Assembly (NCBI GenBank): GCA_015039465.1
Contig: MU130073.1
Location: 503,767-567,766 of the forward strand
Length of the DNA: 64,000 nt
Reading direction: 5' to 3'
Source: Phlegmacium glaucopus
Lineage: Eukaryota; Basidiomycota; Agaricomycetes; Agaricales; Cortinariaceae
Below are positions 42,622 to 53,874 of the stretch, one piece after another. Position 1 is the first letter of the stretch; the number at the start of each line of letters is the position of its first letter. Under the pieces are notes generated by a model, which did not search any database, was not told the DNA's origin, and saw only the letters and a list, made by a program, of their open reading frames with translations. The position numbers and the translations under genes were made by a program.

Positions 42622-43273
42622 ATGTTTGTAGTTCTGAAATACGTTGTTGCCCTTGTTGTTCCAATCGCATACATCTTCTATCGTCGACGTTCATCTCCAA
42701 CAGTCACCGTGGTTCCACAAGAAGATAACAAGAGACCTCTAAAAAGTGTCATGCAAGCTGCAAGAGCAGACCTAGCTCCCCCTAAAGATGACCCATACAC
42801 TACCGAACAGCTGAAACAGTATGATGGAAGCGACCCCACGAAACCCATCCTTGTAGCTATCAAAGGTACCTGGTTTATCCTTTTTCTCTTTTCATCCTGT
42901 CGATCTGATGAGCTGAACTCGTGAATGGTATGGATCTATAGGAACAATCTTCGACGTATCTGCTAAAATTGACGTTTACGGACCTGGGAAATCTTACAAC
43001 GTCTTTGCAGGAAAAGATGGTTCACGAGGTCTTGGTTTATCGAGTTTGAAAGCAGAAGATGCTGTTGCAGATTATACCGGGTTGGATGAGAAGGATATGA
43101 AGGTCTTGAATGATTGGCATTCGTTCTTCTCGTACGTCTCATATCTTGCGTTTTTCCTGAATGGTACGGGCGCTTAAAATGATAATGATTTGTTACAAAG
43201 GAAACGGTACAACATCGTTGGCAGAGTTGTTGATGGCCCCGTTCCCGACGCTGATGCTCCTTCCAATTTGTAA
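42622..43273 (+). CDS. DAP1: Dap1/PGRMC-type heme-binding cytochrome b5-like membrane protein
   Basis: Dap1 (human PGRMC1) is an ER-membrane heme protein that supports cytochrome P450 enzymes such as Erg11 in sterol synthesis. Exons 42622-42865, 42942-43131 and 43201-43273 give 168 residues. An N-terminal anchor (FVVLKYVVALVVPIAYIFYR) is followed by a Ser/Pro linker. The MAPR core starts with YTTEQLKQYDG, then ILVAIKGTIFDVSAKIDVYG, YNVFAGKDGSRGLGLSSL and TGLDEKDMKVLNDWHSFF with KRYNIVGRV. The heme-ligand tyrosines of the family are visible (YG and YNVFAGKD). It has no separate heme-binding HPGG motif, as expected for MAPR proteins. The length and layout are typical. Confidence 0.93.
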
Positions 43274-43759
43274 TCCCTCTTTCATCCATCATTCTCCTCC
43301 GAGGTGGAGAAGTACTCTGTTTTTTTCCTTACCTACAAACTATTCGACTATGTTGTCCTTGTTGTCGGCCGCTTATATATATGAAACTGTTTAGAACTCT
43401 TCGCTGAAGCTGCGGTGACTGCAAGTGACTGCAATACTACATTACCGAGGTCGCGATTGTAAACGTGGCAGGAATCAAACCCGCAGCTCCATATTCAGTC
43501 CCATAAGTATTATACATAGTACGCCATCGTACTGGAAAGCCTCTCTACTAAGGTTAAAATACAATGGCAAAATGATCCCTTAAATTGTATTATTAGTATG
43601 ACAACTTGAATACATGTACATAGAGCAGTATTAGTAGTAGGTAAACTCGAAAGTCCAAATGTTCGTGCATTGTCCAACATGATATAGAGAAAAAAATGTC
43701 CGAAAATCATCCCGAAAGGTTCTTTTGGTTCCCAAAATCCAATGGAACATGTACACCAT
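43274..43759. other. Convergent intergenic region
   Basis: This region has the 3' flanks of the Dap1 gene and the FAD oxidase gene. The minus strand contains a tRNA T-arm-like string (GGGTTTGATTCCTGCC near 43466-43481), but no acceptor or anticodon arms could be folded around it. A minus frame at 43510-43806 has no support. Confidence 0.45.
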
Positions 43760-45731
43760 CTACTCTTGAATCGCTGTTGGGAAGTCGAACGTATCCATAG
43801 GATCATATTGGTCCTTCAGAGCTTTCAACCGAGGATAATGAGATCCATAGTAAAGAGTTGGGCCTGCGGCCGCCAAACGAAATGTTAATTTTTTCGATTT
43901 ATCAAAAGAAAAATACAAGGAGTAGAAGCTTACCGTTCACGAGTCTGTTGTCAATGTAGTTTGTGTATGCCCTAGAAGGATTATAAAAAAAAGAGATAAG
44001 AATCTGATTTAACCTCCAAGGCAGTTCAAACGCACCCGAAATCCCAATCGGTTGGTTCATTACTGGTAATACTAGCGACCATCCCTACAAAATTTGATAA
44101 GATTAAAGGGGTTCGGATGACCGTGTGGAGTGATAGGAGACGTACCATCAAGGAATCCAAAACCTTCCTGAGGGAAAGGCGGGACGCTTCCGGGGGCCGA
44201 GGTATAGAATTGAATGGTAAACATCGAACTTCGGTGAGCAAAGGCCGTGTCGTCAAGTGGTACATTGTTGATGGCAGAGTCTGTACCCCCGTAGAGTTCA
44301 ATTTCAACGAACCAGTCCTACGATTGAAGAGGGATAAATAAGCCATGGTTTGTTGTATATCGGAGCTTAGATCAACGCACCGTGTTCGCTGTAAACCCTT
44401 CATTTCCTAGATAAGACATGAAAGCATTGAGAGCCACACTAGACATAGGTGACGCCTCGGGTGTCATAAGGGATTTTGCGTAGAAAGTGTCGTGAGTGTC
44501 AGGAATACCGGTGGTGCTTAATCGACCTAAACCGCCCAGAAATTGCACACTGTCGATGTACGATCCCGGAGTGAGCGTCTGGCTTGAAGGTGTAGGCAAG
44601 TTAGCAAGGAGAGGGGCGATGACGTCGTTGAATTGATCGGCGGGCGCATACCATCCGCCAGTCAGACCAAAGGAGACAAGTCCACTAGAGGAACCTCTAC
44701 CGAGGACCAACTCAGCACCGAATTCCTGTGGGATGTTGGTAAGAACGTAGTTCTGGAACTGCTCTGTGGCAGCGGCGGCGGCAGCAGCACTAAGATCATT
44801 CCATTGGTATTGGAAGACGGTGGCAGATGCCGGAGCAGCAAAAGTTTCGACTTTGATGGATGTGACGATACCAAAAGAGCCGGAAGATCCACGGAATGCC
44901 TAGCCAAAATCACTCATTAAACTTCTGGGCCCCGGGTACAGATAAAATAGGCTCACAAAGAAGAGATCAGGATAATTTGATGCAGAAACACAGGCAATGG
45001 TGCCATTTGCCAAAACAACATCCAGAGATTGAATCGTATCCAGGGTTAAACCCCACTTCCTTGACGTGAATCCATACCCCCCATAACCTTCATGGAGAAA
45101 TTAAACAAAAGAACAGATATCTAGTTAATGGCCTACCTGAGTGACCACCGATACCAACGTACGGACAAGTTCCATGAGGAAGGGCTCTTCCTGCGTCGTT
45201 AAGACCCAAGGCAACGTCCCCAAGACGGTTTCCAGGCCCAATTGTTGCAATATAGCTTGAGGGATCAACAGAAATCTGCTTGAAGTTACTCAAGTCGACT
45301 ACTATAGCGCCGTCCTTTCCACCAAGGCCATTAGCAATGTAGCTATGCTACAGAGGGGTCAGAAAGGTAAGTGACGCTAAAATAATGAGTTGCGCGTACC
45401 CCCCCGCTACGAGCGACAACTTGATAATTGTACTGTTGCGCGATCTTCAGCACAGTGGACACATCCTGGGCGCTGTTGGGAAAGGCAATAGCTGCTGGTT
45501 GGAACGTGAAACGTAAATTGACTTTGAGAGTCATGTAAAAGGTTTATTTTTTCATCATCAATGTTGGATAACATAGAATGACTTACAGGCTGTACTAGCA
45601 TCGGAGTAACCATCCTGTCCTGGGGAAAGGACATTGAAGTCTTGTTGGTCGAGCTCAGAAATTAGATCTGCATTGCTGAAAGCGAATAATGCCGTGCAAA
45701 TCACGAGCAGTGATGAATGTAACCCGATCAT
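43760..45731 (-). CDS. Secreted FAD-linked oxidase (berberine-bridge-enzyme / glucooligosaccharide-oxidase type)
   Basis: BBE-type oxidases oxidise carbohydrates, alkaloids or phenolics with O2, making H2O2. Nine exons (45731-45587, 45521-45400, 45347-45137, 45087-44957, 44899-44381, 44317-44146, 44084-44036, 43971-43934, 43863-43760) give 496 residues, the family norm. The start is followed by a clear signal peptide (GLHSSLLVICTALFAFSNA). The FAD-binding half has the covalent His in VVARSGGHSYIANGLGG and the candidate covalent Cys in GTCPYVGIGGHSGYGG, so a bicovalent flavin is likely. Next are WGLTLDTIQSLDVVLANG and FRGSSGSFGIVTS. The substrate domain ends with the BBE motif YTNYIDNRLVNG followed by YYGSHYPRLKALKDQYDP. 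Donors and acceptors are all canonical. A TATA box lies upstream. Confidence 0.93.
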
Positions 45732-48141
45732 GATACGATGGAGAAGCGAACGCGTCGAAACGATCTAGCATCCTGCCCTTTATATATACTGGACTCGACC
45801 TCCACCTGAAACGGTCATTTGAAACGAGACTAAAAAAAGGGTTCCGAACGACCCTCTGCTCCGTCGTTGGACCTCTCCATTTCATACATCGCCTTAAGCG
45901 AGAGATGATTATCGGTGAAGTCATGCCGTATGCGGCCCGATTGAGAAGGAGCAAGAACATACACAGCAGATGGTGGTGATTGACAAGTTGTGCTCCGGCA
46001 AAGCAGAGAGATGGATAAAACATATGGCGGCCTCTAATTATGAACGCTTTTTGACTTCACTCCGTATAAATCGCCGACTAAAACGGGACTTGGACTTTGT
46101 TAAATACCGAGCGAAAGTCATGGGATTACAACTTACAAGGGAGACAAAGTACAGGCGGGCTCGCAAGAGTCCGGTCGTGCCGGTCTAAAAACAGATCTAA
46201 GCCTAACCCTAAGAGGCGTTCTTAACCATCCAATGAATGAACAGGACTTTGAGGATTATTCAATCAAATTTCAGTTCCACAAAATACAAGTTCACACCGG
46301 CGTGCTCATAATACCGTGGTACTTTTGGCCAGTTAATTATTGGATTTTGTCGTTCACAAGTAGACTCAGTGCCAAGTGGAGAATCACTAAATATAATGGG
46401 AAGTCAGATGGCGTCCTTCGTCATTATTTGTAGCTTACGTGAAGAATGAATTGGCAAATTGTCAAGGAAAGGTGCAGCACCTGGCGAAAAGCAGGTAAAG
46501 GAGGGATAGACTGAGAGACTAAACGTACGGGATTTCAGCGGAAGCCACTTGGCACACAGAGACCAAGGGCATGGTTCGAGTTTGGGTGTCTTATGGTCGG
46601 TTGTGGAATAAGGAGATCAGAAGGTAAAGTTGGAAGACCAAATCATGAGAAAGTGAATTAGCAAACTGAAACTACAAGATTGTAGAAGCGGCGCTTGAGT
46701 TCTTGAGCATGGAAGAGTTCATATATGCTATAGGACTGGGAGCGCCTTGGCATTCGTGGGTATAGCCAATTATCGATATTTCAGGAGAACAGGCCAAGCT
46801 ATGTACCCTAAGACATACAACGGCACGGATCTTGATGTAGTAAGAGAAGAGGTATGTGATTGTCACGGTCACCCCAGACTCTACGATATGTCCTTCGTCC
46901 TCGTTCCCCTCATATTTTCAAATTTCGTGGCGATCATGTTCGAACCTCAGATCCCAGCCTGAGGTCCACCGTCCAACATCATGATCAACTGCTTCACGGA
47001 TGAGCCGCTCCTTTGAACTAAAAAAAGTTGAATGCCGACATTTAACCGACATAAGTCAATGCTTACGAATGCGTGCCAAGGATGTAGGACGACGCTCTTC
47101 CTACAAAACCGAAATTTTAGTTTTATCTCGTCAAAAGAAACTTACCTTGAAAACTATGGTAAGAAAACCCACAAACGTGTGCTTTCTTTCGGTGATTCGT
47201 CTTACACTACACCAGAGATATTATCCGATATTCCTCCTTTATAACTGGATCACTATATATATATCGCCCCATGAATAAATACACACCGATGTCGGAGGAA
47301 AAACCCATCAAGACCAAAAACAAGCTGTGCTATATTTGGAGAACTGTGGCGTCTTCTGCCCAAATTCAAGCTTAAGTACCGTCCTTGAAATTATTTAATG
47401 GAAGAGAGGGGGGGGGGGGGCAATTACATCGGCTGGTTTGGATTACGCTCTAGCCTTTGGTTATGCTTTACCCAAGGTTTGATTCTAGGCCTTGTATAAG
47501 CTATGTAGCATGCAGCAGATGGTTGAATGCGTTTCCAACCTTCCAAGAACATTCCATAAGAACAAGTATCATCAATATCCGGTCACGCGACGCTATACAT
47601 TGGAAGGAAGATTGGTTAGAACCAATGATCTCATAGCAGTCAGTACTAGTTATAGCGTCTTGCCGACGTGACAATTGGCAGATATGCAGTGCTACCGTCG
47701 TGCACGCCCTCCGGTGTCTTTCAGCCTTGGAATGGACAGGCGGTGCAGCAGGTGTGGTCAGGTACAGCCCGCCTTCATGTTTCCTATTCGATGTAATCGT
47801 TTCACTTGTCAATTCAATGGTTCCATTCCAAGCCTGTCACTTGGCTCACGATCGTCCCAAAACAAGATTCCTCATGCAAAGTGTTATACAAATGAATAGT
47901 GCCGAGTAAACTCCTGCCATTGCGGAGGAGAGTATATGTTTATGCATTAGTTACATTTTTTGGGGAGAAGGGTACTCGACGTTTTGCGCAATGGCTTTTT
48001 GCAGTTCGTTATAGGGGGTTGTCAAAGAAACAATGAGTGACCGTTTGTGCGGCGGTTTGTCCGTTGACGTGTGAAGGTATAGGGTGTGATGGATAGTCCG
48101 TGTGGATATTCAAAGTGAGAGCAGTGCTAGGTGTCCGGCAA
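45732..48141. other. 2.4-kb stretch without a recognisable gene
   Basis: No conserved protein could be read. Open frames are below 125 codons. It includes the FAD oxidase promoter at its left end and a run of 13 G at 47408-47420, possibly able to form a G-quadruplex or simply hard to sequence. AT-rich repeats (ATATATATATA) occur near 47255. Confidence 0.5.
45779..45786 (-). promoter_or_regulatory. TATA box of the FAD oxidase gene
   Basis: On the minus strand TATATAAA (45786-45779) lies 48 bp upstream of the start codon at 45731. A strong TATA this close suggests a short 5' leader and inducible expression, which is common for secreted fungal oxidases. Confidence 0.55.
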
Positions 48142-48732
48142 TTAGTCACCCCAACTCGCTGTCAGTGGACCCGTGTCTTGCAGAATGAAGTCAACCGTAG
48201 ACGCTGGCGATATAGAAAGTGTCGGTTTGGGTTCAATAGTCTCAGCCGCGTGAAGGGGAAAATCCTCCCCTCGAGGAGTATGATCAGCCACCGTGCCGTC
48301 GGAAGCAGGAAGTCCGCTGTCCGCTGGAAGGGATTCTTGTTGAATTACGGTCGCAGAAGCGTTATTTTCTCCATACTTCTTCCTCGCACGTCCCCTTCTG
48401 GCTGCTATACCAATAGAAGCCGACGGCAAGCTCTTGACAAGCCGAAGATTGAGGATGGGTGTCGAAGTTTCTGATTCGTGGGCAGAAGGTTCACGGGACA
48501 GGGAAGAGTCACGGGAGATTACTGGATGAGTGACAGGTGTAAGGGGTGCACCGACATATCCTTGGATGTGTTCGTGAGATTGTGAGGATGGGGAAAGTGG
48601 AGAGAAATTGAGGGAGGGTCGATTGGTGGAAGAGCCTGAAGCCGACCTCGAGCCTGAAGAGGAAGCGCCCATGGTGGCTGAAAGGTTTTTGTTGTGTAGG
48701 TTGAAAGGAAGACGAGCATTTACATTAACCAT
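48142..48732 (-). CDS. Hypothetical Ser-rich low-complexity protein (196 aa)
   Basis: I do not recognise it. A single open frame starts MVNVNARLPFNLHNKNLSAT at 48732. An internal ATG at 48672 begins MGASSSGSRSASG, which would match an N-myristoylation signal if used. The middle is Ser/Pro-rich, with many possible phosphosites (SRDSSLSREPS, ESETSTP). A short conserved-looking segment with RLVKSLPSASIGIAARRGRA and RKKYGEN may be a nuclear or kinase-docking motif. Composition suggests a disordered regulatory protein. The frame is uninterrupted for nearly 600 bases with no competing frame of similar quality, which supports a gene. Confidence 0.5.
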   Translation of the reverse strand: MVNVNARLPFNLHNKNLSATMGASSSGSRSASGSSTNRPSLNFSPLSPSSQSHEHIQGYVGAPLTPVTHPVISRDSSLSREPSAHESETSTPILNLRLVKSLPSASIGIAARRGRARKKYGENNASATVIQQESLPADSGLPASDGTVADHTPRGEDFPLHAAETIEPKPTLSISPASTVDFILQDTGPLTASWGD

Positions 48733-49245
48733 TTTTCTGATAGATATTTAAGAGGACAAGGTAAAAGGTGAGCAACCATTCTTAGCTGACGCACCCTTCC
48801 TTTGACCTTACAATGGAACTCATCCTTTCCTTGAACTTTTGGTGATCTATTAACAATTCATCGTTGCTAATATATAGGAGAATGAGGAATGAAAATTTTT
48901 GAACGTATGAATGTTAGTACTCACGGTGTCGGTTCTTCTGTGGGGGGAATGAGACGAGATTGCTCATTTGGAGTTTTCTAACAACGTCAATTTCGAACAA
49001 GTTTTGAATATTTGAATGACCTTACAAAGTTATTTGATGGTTTTCTTTGCACACAGCAAGAAAATAACTGGCTGAACATGGATGCCAAGAAGAGCAAGAG
49101 GAGAGGTGTCCAAGTGTAAACTTATGTTATCGCGTTCGGGGGGGCCATGTGACTCATGAATGCCATCAAATTGATGCCATCAAGGCTCATAATTTCCCAG
49201 CCAATCAGGGCATGACGAATCTCTTCCCTGCAATATCATGTTTAC
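48733..49245. other. Divergent intergenic region
   Basis: This 513-bp region separates the Ser-rich minus-strand gene from the oxidoreductase-like gene. A small direct repeat GATGCCATCAA(A/G) with ATGCCATCAAATTG occurs at about 49160-49190. No gene is supported. Confidence 0.45.
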
Positions 49246-50023
49246 ATGCTTCGCTCCTCGCACAGTCGGTTATTCGGGTTACACTCTCGCAACGATAATA
49301 GACGGAAATTATCTCGATATCTAGGCGGTGGCCAGAATTTGTCAGATCGATACCTGAGGCTAGAAAAGTCTCTTCGAGGAAGAGAGGCATTGTCAAAAGA
49401 ACTCGCTGGATATTCACAGAGTAGTTCATCGATACAGTCAACCCCTCTTTCAAAGTCGTCCTCTAAACCTCTTCAAATATTTCGTGGATTCGAAATTCCA
49501 GAAGAACCTAAACCTCCTGCAGATGATGGTATGTTCCCCCTTTCAGCTTTATTCGCGTGATTAATTAAATTTATCTATCTATCGTTAAGAATGTTGCATG
49601 TCCGGTTGCGCAGTTTGCGTGTATGACCTTTACGAAGAAACGCTAGAAGCGTACAAGGAAGCCGTTTTGTCCCTGCGGAACTCGCTTTCTGCATTGCATA
49701 TACCCCAAAATGAATGGCCCTCTTCCATTCGTCAGCAAGGTTCTTCTGAGCCCAATGGACCAGATAAACGGAGGGAAATGGTTTTGAATGCATTTGAGGA
49801 GATGGAAAGAACATTAAAGTTGAAACGAGAGTCGGAGGCTGAAGCTCAGGCGAGAAGTTAGTTGGTATACATTGGCTATGTCTAAATGACTAATGACGAT
49901 TATCTGGTATCTTTAGTTAAGGCCAAGCGAAACCAGCTAGTTCCAAAGAAAGAGGAACCTTCACTGCGTAAAGCCTTCGCAGGGCTTTATGAGGCCTTTC
50001 GGTGGATGTTCGTCAATCGATGA
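49246..50023 (+). CDS. Oxidoreductase-like-domain protein (Oxidored-like family), probably mitochondrial
   Basis: Members of this fungal/metazoan family carry a short Cys-rich motif, CCMSGCxxCVYDxYEExLxxY. Exons 49246-49528, 49590-49856 and 49917-50023 give 218 residues. The N-terminus (MLRSSHSRLFGLHSR) is rich in Arg and Ser with no acids, as for mitochondrial targeting. A Ser-rich linker precedes GFEIPEEPKPPADD and the motif CCMSGCAVCVYDLYEETLEAY. After it come helices ending AGLYEAFRWMFVNR. The motif Cys residues (four) and the YD pair are intact. In human OXLD1 the function is not known; it is predicted to bind a metal or cluster. The spacing from PEEP to the CC pair matches the family. 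Confidence 0.85.
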
Positions 50024-50406
50024 TAGATGGATGCATTTTACGATGATATCTTATCACGATGCTCACTTTGGCCCGAAATTGTGACTTTGCGATTTGGCCC
50101 GGAGAATAACGGTGTATTCAGGCATATGCATCGTACTAGATCATGTATGTTTCAAACTGAGTCCTCAATTTCACAGATAGCTAACCGGAAAATATATGAT
50201 TAGATTCTACACCATCGTAAATCTATTAAGAACAATACAAAGTCTAACTATTGGCATCAAGAATATATCAAAGGAGTACTCTGTACTGGACGGAAAGGCA
50301 GGAAAGGAAAAGGAAGAAAGAAAAGGCAACTTAGTATGGAGAAAGGGGCATATAGCAATGTGGCATAAAGACATCAAGGCATAGGAATGTACGTGTCACA
50401 ATTCGG
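50024..50406. other. Convergent intergenic region
   Basis: It holds 3' flanks of two converging genes and a purine-rich run (GGAAAGGAAAAGGAAG-like) near 50300. Nothing else was seen. Confidence 0.45.
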
Positions 50407-51237
50407 TTAAGTAAAATCTGCTATGAGCTCTGTAGGCTGGCGTTGCAACACAGTGCTTTGATAGGTAACCCATTGCTGCGGATAAACGCCGAGTTCTCCT
50501 GGAGGCGGCCTAAAAGTTTCGTCTATGAGCTCGGTTTTCTCTGAACTCAGAGGTCTCCCGCTTGATCCTGATGCTACTTGAGGGGCTTCTTGGGGGTCTT
50601 CTTCTACTCCTGGGAGCCAGTCCGCGTTGTCGAGCATCTGGAGTTGATCAGGGGTCATTTCCTTACGCAACTCCCCTGCTGCGGCTATCATTGCTTGGAA
50701 CTCTCGATCGAAGATTTGCTGGTAGTCATCCGCGTCCTCGGATGGACCGCTGCTCGTCTCTGGAACTGAAGGCCAAAACTCGCCTTCCGACATCCGAAAC
50801 AGCTCTCCGCTCTCTGAATCTCTAACCCAACGTTGTGCAGAAGCACGCTGAAGTGGACGAGGGGCGTTGAGTGTGTTGTTGTCGGACGCGGAAGCATTGG
50901 GATTTCCGAAGAACTGAAGATTGTGGCACGAATCCCACGCGGAAGAATTTGGTATAACAAAGCTAGATGATGGGATGGAAGAGAGGGTACCATCAAACAT
51001 GGAGCTGTCAGACTGATCGGAGGCGGATCCGGACGAGATCGACGAGAGAGAGCTGTTGAACGAGGCCAAAGATTCAGAGTTGGACAGACCAACAACAGCC
51101 TTGCTCTCTGGGTCCGAGTCGTAGCAATTGTCATATACAAAACGGGTATGGATGCCTTCACCCGTGTCAGAGAGGGAGGAAAAGGCATAACCGCCCTTTT
51201 CGAGCTCCTTGGTCATACTGCGAGTATGCATTGGCAT
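50407..51237 (-). CDS. Hypothetical acidic Ser-rich protein (276 aa), single exon
   Basis: I do not recognise a family. The frame starts MPMHTRSMTKELEKGGYAFS. The first half is Ser-rich and acidic (SLASFNSSLSSISSGSASD). A more conserved-looking stretch follows, with ASAQRWVRDSESGELFRMSE, GEFWPSVPETSS and DADDYQQIFDREFQAMIAAA. The end is GELGVYPQQWVTYQSTVLQR followed by QPTELIADFT. No membrane or signal segment. The uninterrupted 831-base frame with acidic composition is a plausible gene for a disordered regulatory protein. Its function is unknown. Confidence 0.55.
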   Translation of the reverse strand: MPMHTRSMTKELEKGGYAFSSLSDTGEGIHTRFVYDNCYDSDPESKAVVGLSNSESLASFNSSLSSISSGSASDQSDSSMFDGTLSSIPSSSFVIPNSSAWDSCHNLQFFGNPNASASDNNTLNAPRPLQRASAQRWVRDSESGELFRMSEGEFWPSVPETSSGPSEDADDYQQIFDREFQAMIAAAGELRKEMTPDQLQMLDNADWLPGVEEDPQEAPQVASGSSGRPLSSEKTELIDETFRPPPGELGVYPQQWVTYQSTVLQRQPTELIADFT

Positions 51238-52010
51238 GGCTGGAAAGATGGGTTGGGGGAGGGCTGGGCCGTGAAGTTGTGGTAGTCTTGAGGATGGCTG
51301 ATTTGGAGGGCGAACTGAAGAAAGAGATTGCGCCCCTCATCGTGGCCTCAAATACCTTTCTCATTATCCCGCTTTGATATCTGGATTGGAATACTGCGCT
51401 TCTTTCTTTCCACTTGAGTCCCTTTGGGGCTTTTGTTCTGGGTGGCCTTTCGATGCAATCGCTTGCTTTGGCCTCCAGGCGACAAGGAATCTGGGGTGGC
51501 CAGGCCACAACACCGCCCAACTTTAGAAACACAGTCATTGTTCCCAGGCCTCTCGTGCCTCTGTCCCACAATAACGGGGTATGCTGGAGGGTTATGGTCA
51601 AGCTCTTGTCCTACGTGGGTGGCCGCACCAGAGAATACAATGTGACCGTTGTGACGACGCCCCGACATGTGACGCCCACGACTAGGCTTTTCATGGAAGG
51701 AGGGAGTCCAGGGCCTTCTCATAACTATCCAATCATTATTTACAGTCTATTACAATAAGTACTGTTACACCTTTTGCATAGATAGTGCCAATCATAGGGA
51801 TCCCAACATATTCAATAGACGTTCAATAGATAGATTGCCACTCCGCCGTGGACTTGGGATTGAGCCTTTTCAAAAGCATTGATATACGAAATAGGCGGCG
51901 GCGTTTTTTCTAGATGGATATTGTCAACGATGAAGCCCGATAGACACCACAAGAGAAAGAAAAAGATTACGCACGAACGGATTAGCAGATTTCGAGAACG
52001 TTACAAGTCA
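51238..52010. other. Intergenic region upstream of the acidic protein gene
   Basis: The part near 51,300-51,760 has overlapping open frames on both strands (up to 144 codons), a pattern typical of GC-rich non-coding DNA. I see no splice-linked coding sequence. The remainder is the 3' flank of the F-box gene. Confidence 0.45.
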
Positions 52011-53622
52011 TTAGAAACTAGGTGGTGGTGGCATGGCAACCTCCCCCCAAACATCACCTTCAAATCTCCTCTCCCAAGCTCTATCAGGGTCTATCTGAAC
52101 AAATCGCAAGCTCTTGCAGTAGCGGTTCCATCCCATGAGGTAGTCTCCCAAATCGGAGTAATCCAAAGTTGGGGTGGATACCAGCGGTTCTACTGGTTCT
52201 GGTTCTGGTTCTTCATTGTCAGTGGCGGCGACGTGATGAGCGTGTGTTGCGAAATAGCTCTGAGGCAAGTTTGATAACTGGCGATTGGTAACAGTACAGT
52301 TTTCATCTAACAGGAGCTTGATGGTGTGCAGATGTGGCAAATCGAAAAGGATATTTGAACCGAGGGAGACGAAAAAATCCTAAGTCAATCGATGAAGTGA
52401 GATAAATGAAATAGATTTGGAGAGAAAGCCACATACTGCAGGAAAAGTCCCCTTCCCAAACCTTATGATCAAGGAGCGGATATCATGGAAAAGAGACCGA
52501 ATAGCAAACAAGAGTTCAATATCCCATTTCCGAATTTGGATATCCAGCGTTTCCAAACTCCGCGGTAGGTTTTCAAGGCCACCAAGGACACCAGCGAGGT
52601 CCAAAGGCTCGTTCATTACGAGATGAGTAAGTGTTGGCGGATCTGATTGGTTCACGTTGCGAGTTATTGATCGACCATGAAACGAGGCAATAGGTAACGG
52701 CCCTCTGTATTTCACAACACCTCTCAAGGGAAAGTGTACTGACCCAATTTGTTGGTCGGAAAGGGTGTGACAATTAATGTCGAGTTCGACAGCAGGATCG
52801 AGGGGACAATGTTGCACGAAGCCCACCAGAGAGTCGATGAGATCTCGGGTAAGAAGGGGTATGCTGACTGAAAGGGAGGAAAGTTTAGGAAGCAGCCATT
52901 TTTTGATTCCGTATGTGAAGGAGTGATTAGCATTCCAAGTGATGGAAAGCGACGTGAGGTTTTCGGCAGTCATAAGATGGAGAGGATGGTATGGATTATA
53001 GTCATTTTCCGCCGGCATCAAGATCTTGTGAAGGGAAAGGTGGGTGATGGGAAGATTGGCAAACTGAAAGGACTCTTTAGGCGGAGAACGTCTAATGAAG
53101 GGATTCTCTTTGAATGTAGTGTATAATTGCAAGAATATGCAATCGCAGATTGTGAGGGAACGTAGATTGGGCAAAAGAGCAAGAATCGTGTATGCGAAAG
53201 GTGAGATGGAAGTGTTGACGAAGACGAGCTCTTTCAGGCCAGCAAAAAATGGTATTTGCAGATGAACACAGTCATAGATGTCAGTATCGTTAGATCCCTA
53301 AAGGTTCCTCTGTGTGAGAAAAGAAGGTAGTATGCCACGATACGCTTACGAGATGTGCATGATTTCGGGCGCTGGTATCGAACGTGAGGCAGAGAGTCAG
53401 CTTGCGTGGTAGGGAAACCAGATCCCTGTATCCATTCTTCCAGGAATCGATATTCCTGAGGGTCGACAACGGTTGAAACCATCGGATTTCTCGTAGGAGT
53501 GGTTTTTTCGCCAAATCCTGGAATCTACGGCATGTGCGAACCAAGCAAGCAAGGGAAGCTGGCTCCAAGATGTTTTCGAATATCTCTATCCAGACATCAT
53601 CGGGTATTTCGCGAAACCTCAT
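52011..53622 (-). CDS. F-box protein with LRR-like C-terminal region
   Basis: F-box proteins bring substrates to SCF ubiquitin ligases. Exons 53622-53350, 53297-52437 and 52379-52011 join in phase to 500 residues. The F-box is at the N-terminus: FREIPDDVWIEIFENILEP then ASLACLVRTCRRFQDLAKKP and LLREIRWF. The rest is leucine-rich with irregular repeats (LPNLRSLTICDCIFL, LTSLSITWNANHSF, LPKLSSLSVSIPLL, PPTLTHLVMNEPLDL, LETLDIQIRKWDIELL), as in agaricomycete F-box families. The acidic segment EEPEPEPVEPL near the end probably loops out. The start at 53622 gives a typical short N-terminus; an upstream ATG at 53709 in the same frame would add 29 residues. Target unknown. Such genes expand strongly in mushrooms. 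Confidence 0.82.
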
Positions 53623-53874
53623 ATCTGTGACCTTGGAGGTAAAGAGGGCAGATTCGCAGTGAACGTTGTGGAAAGAGAACAAGGACCATCTATTGTGGAA
53701 ACAACACATGTTTACAAGTGTTGTTTGAGCGGTTTATGACTTATCTTATCTTATCTATGGTAAACAAAAGAATTATATATTAATCCACTCCTACGGCTTG
53801 TTGGAAATGATCATGAAAGAGTCAAAGGTTGTGAGCAGCAATGTGACGCATTATCATACATGTAGCAAGCATTT

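Noticed and set aside
43460..43485. Possible tRNA on the minus strand (GGTTTGATTCC T-arm-like string)
   Set aside because: No acceptor stem, D arm or anticodon arm could be paired at the right distances.
51348..51758. Overlapping open frames on both strands, up to 144 codons
   Set aside because: They mirror each other in base composition and carry no family motif or splice-linked continuation, which is typical of chance frames in GC-richer DNA.
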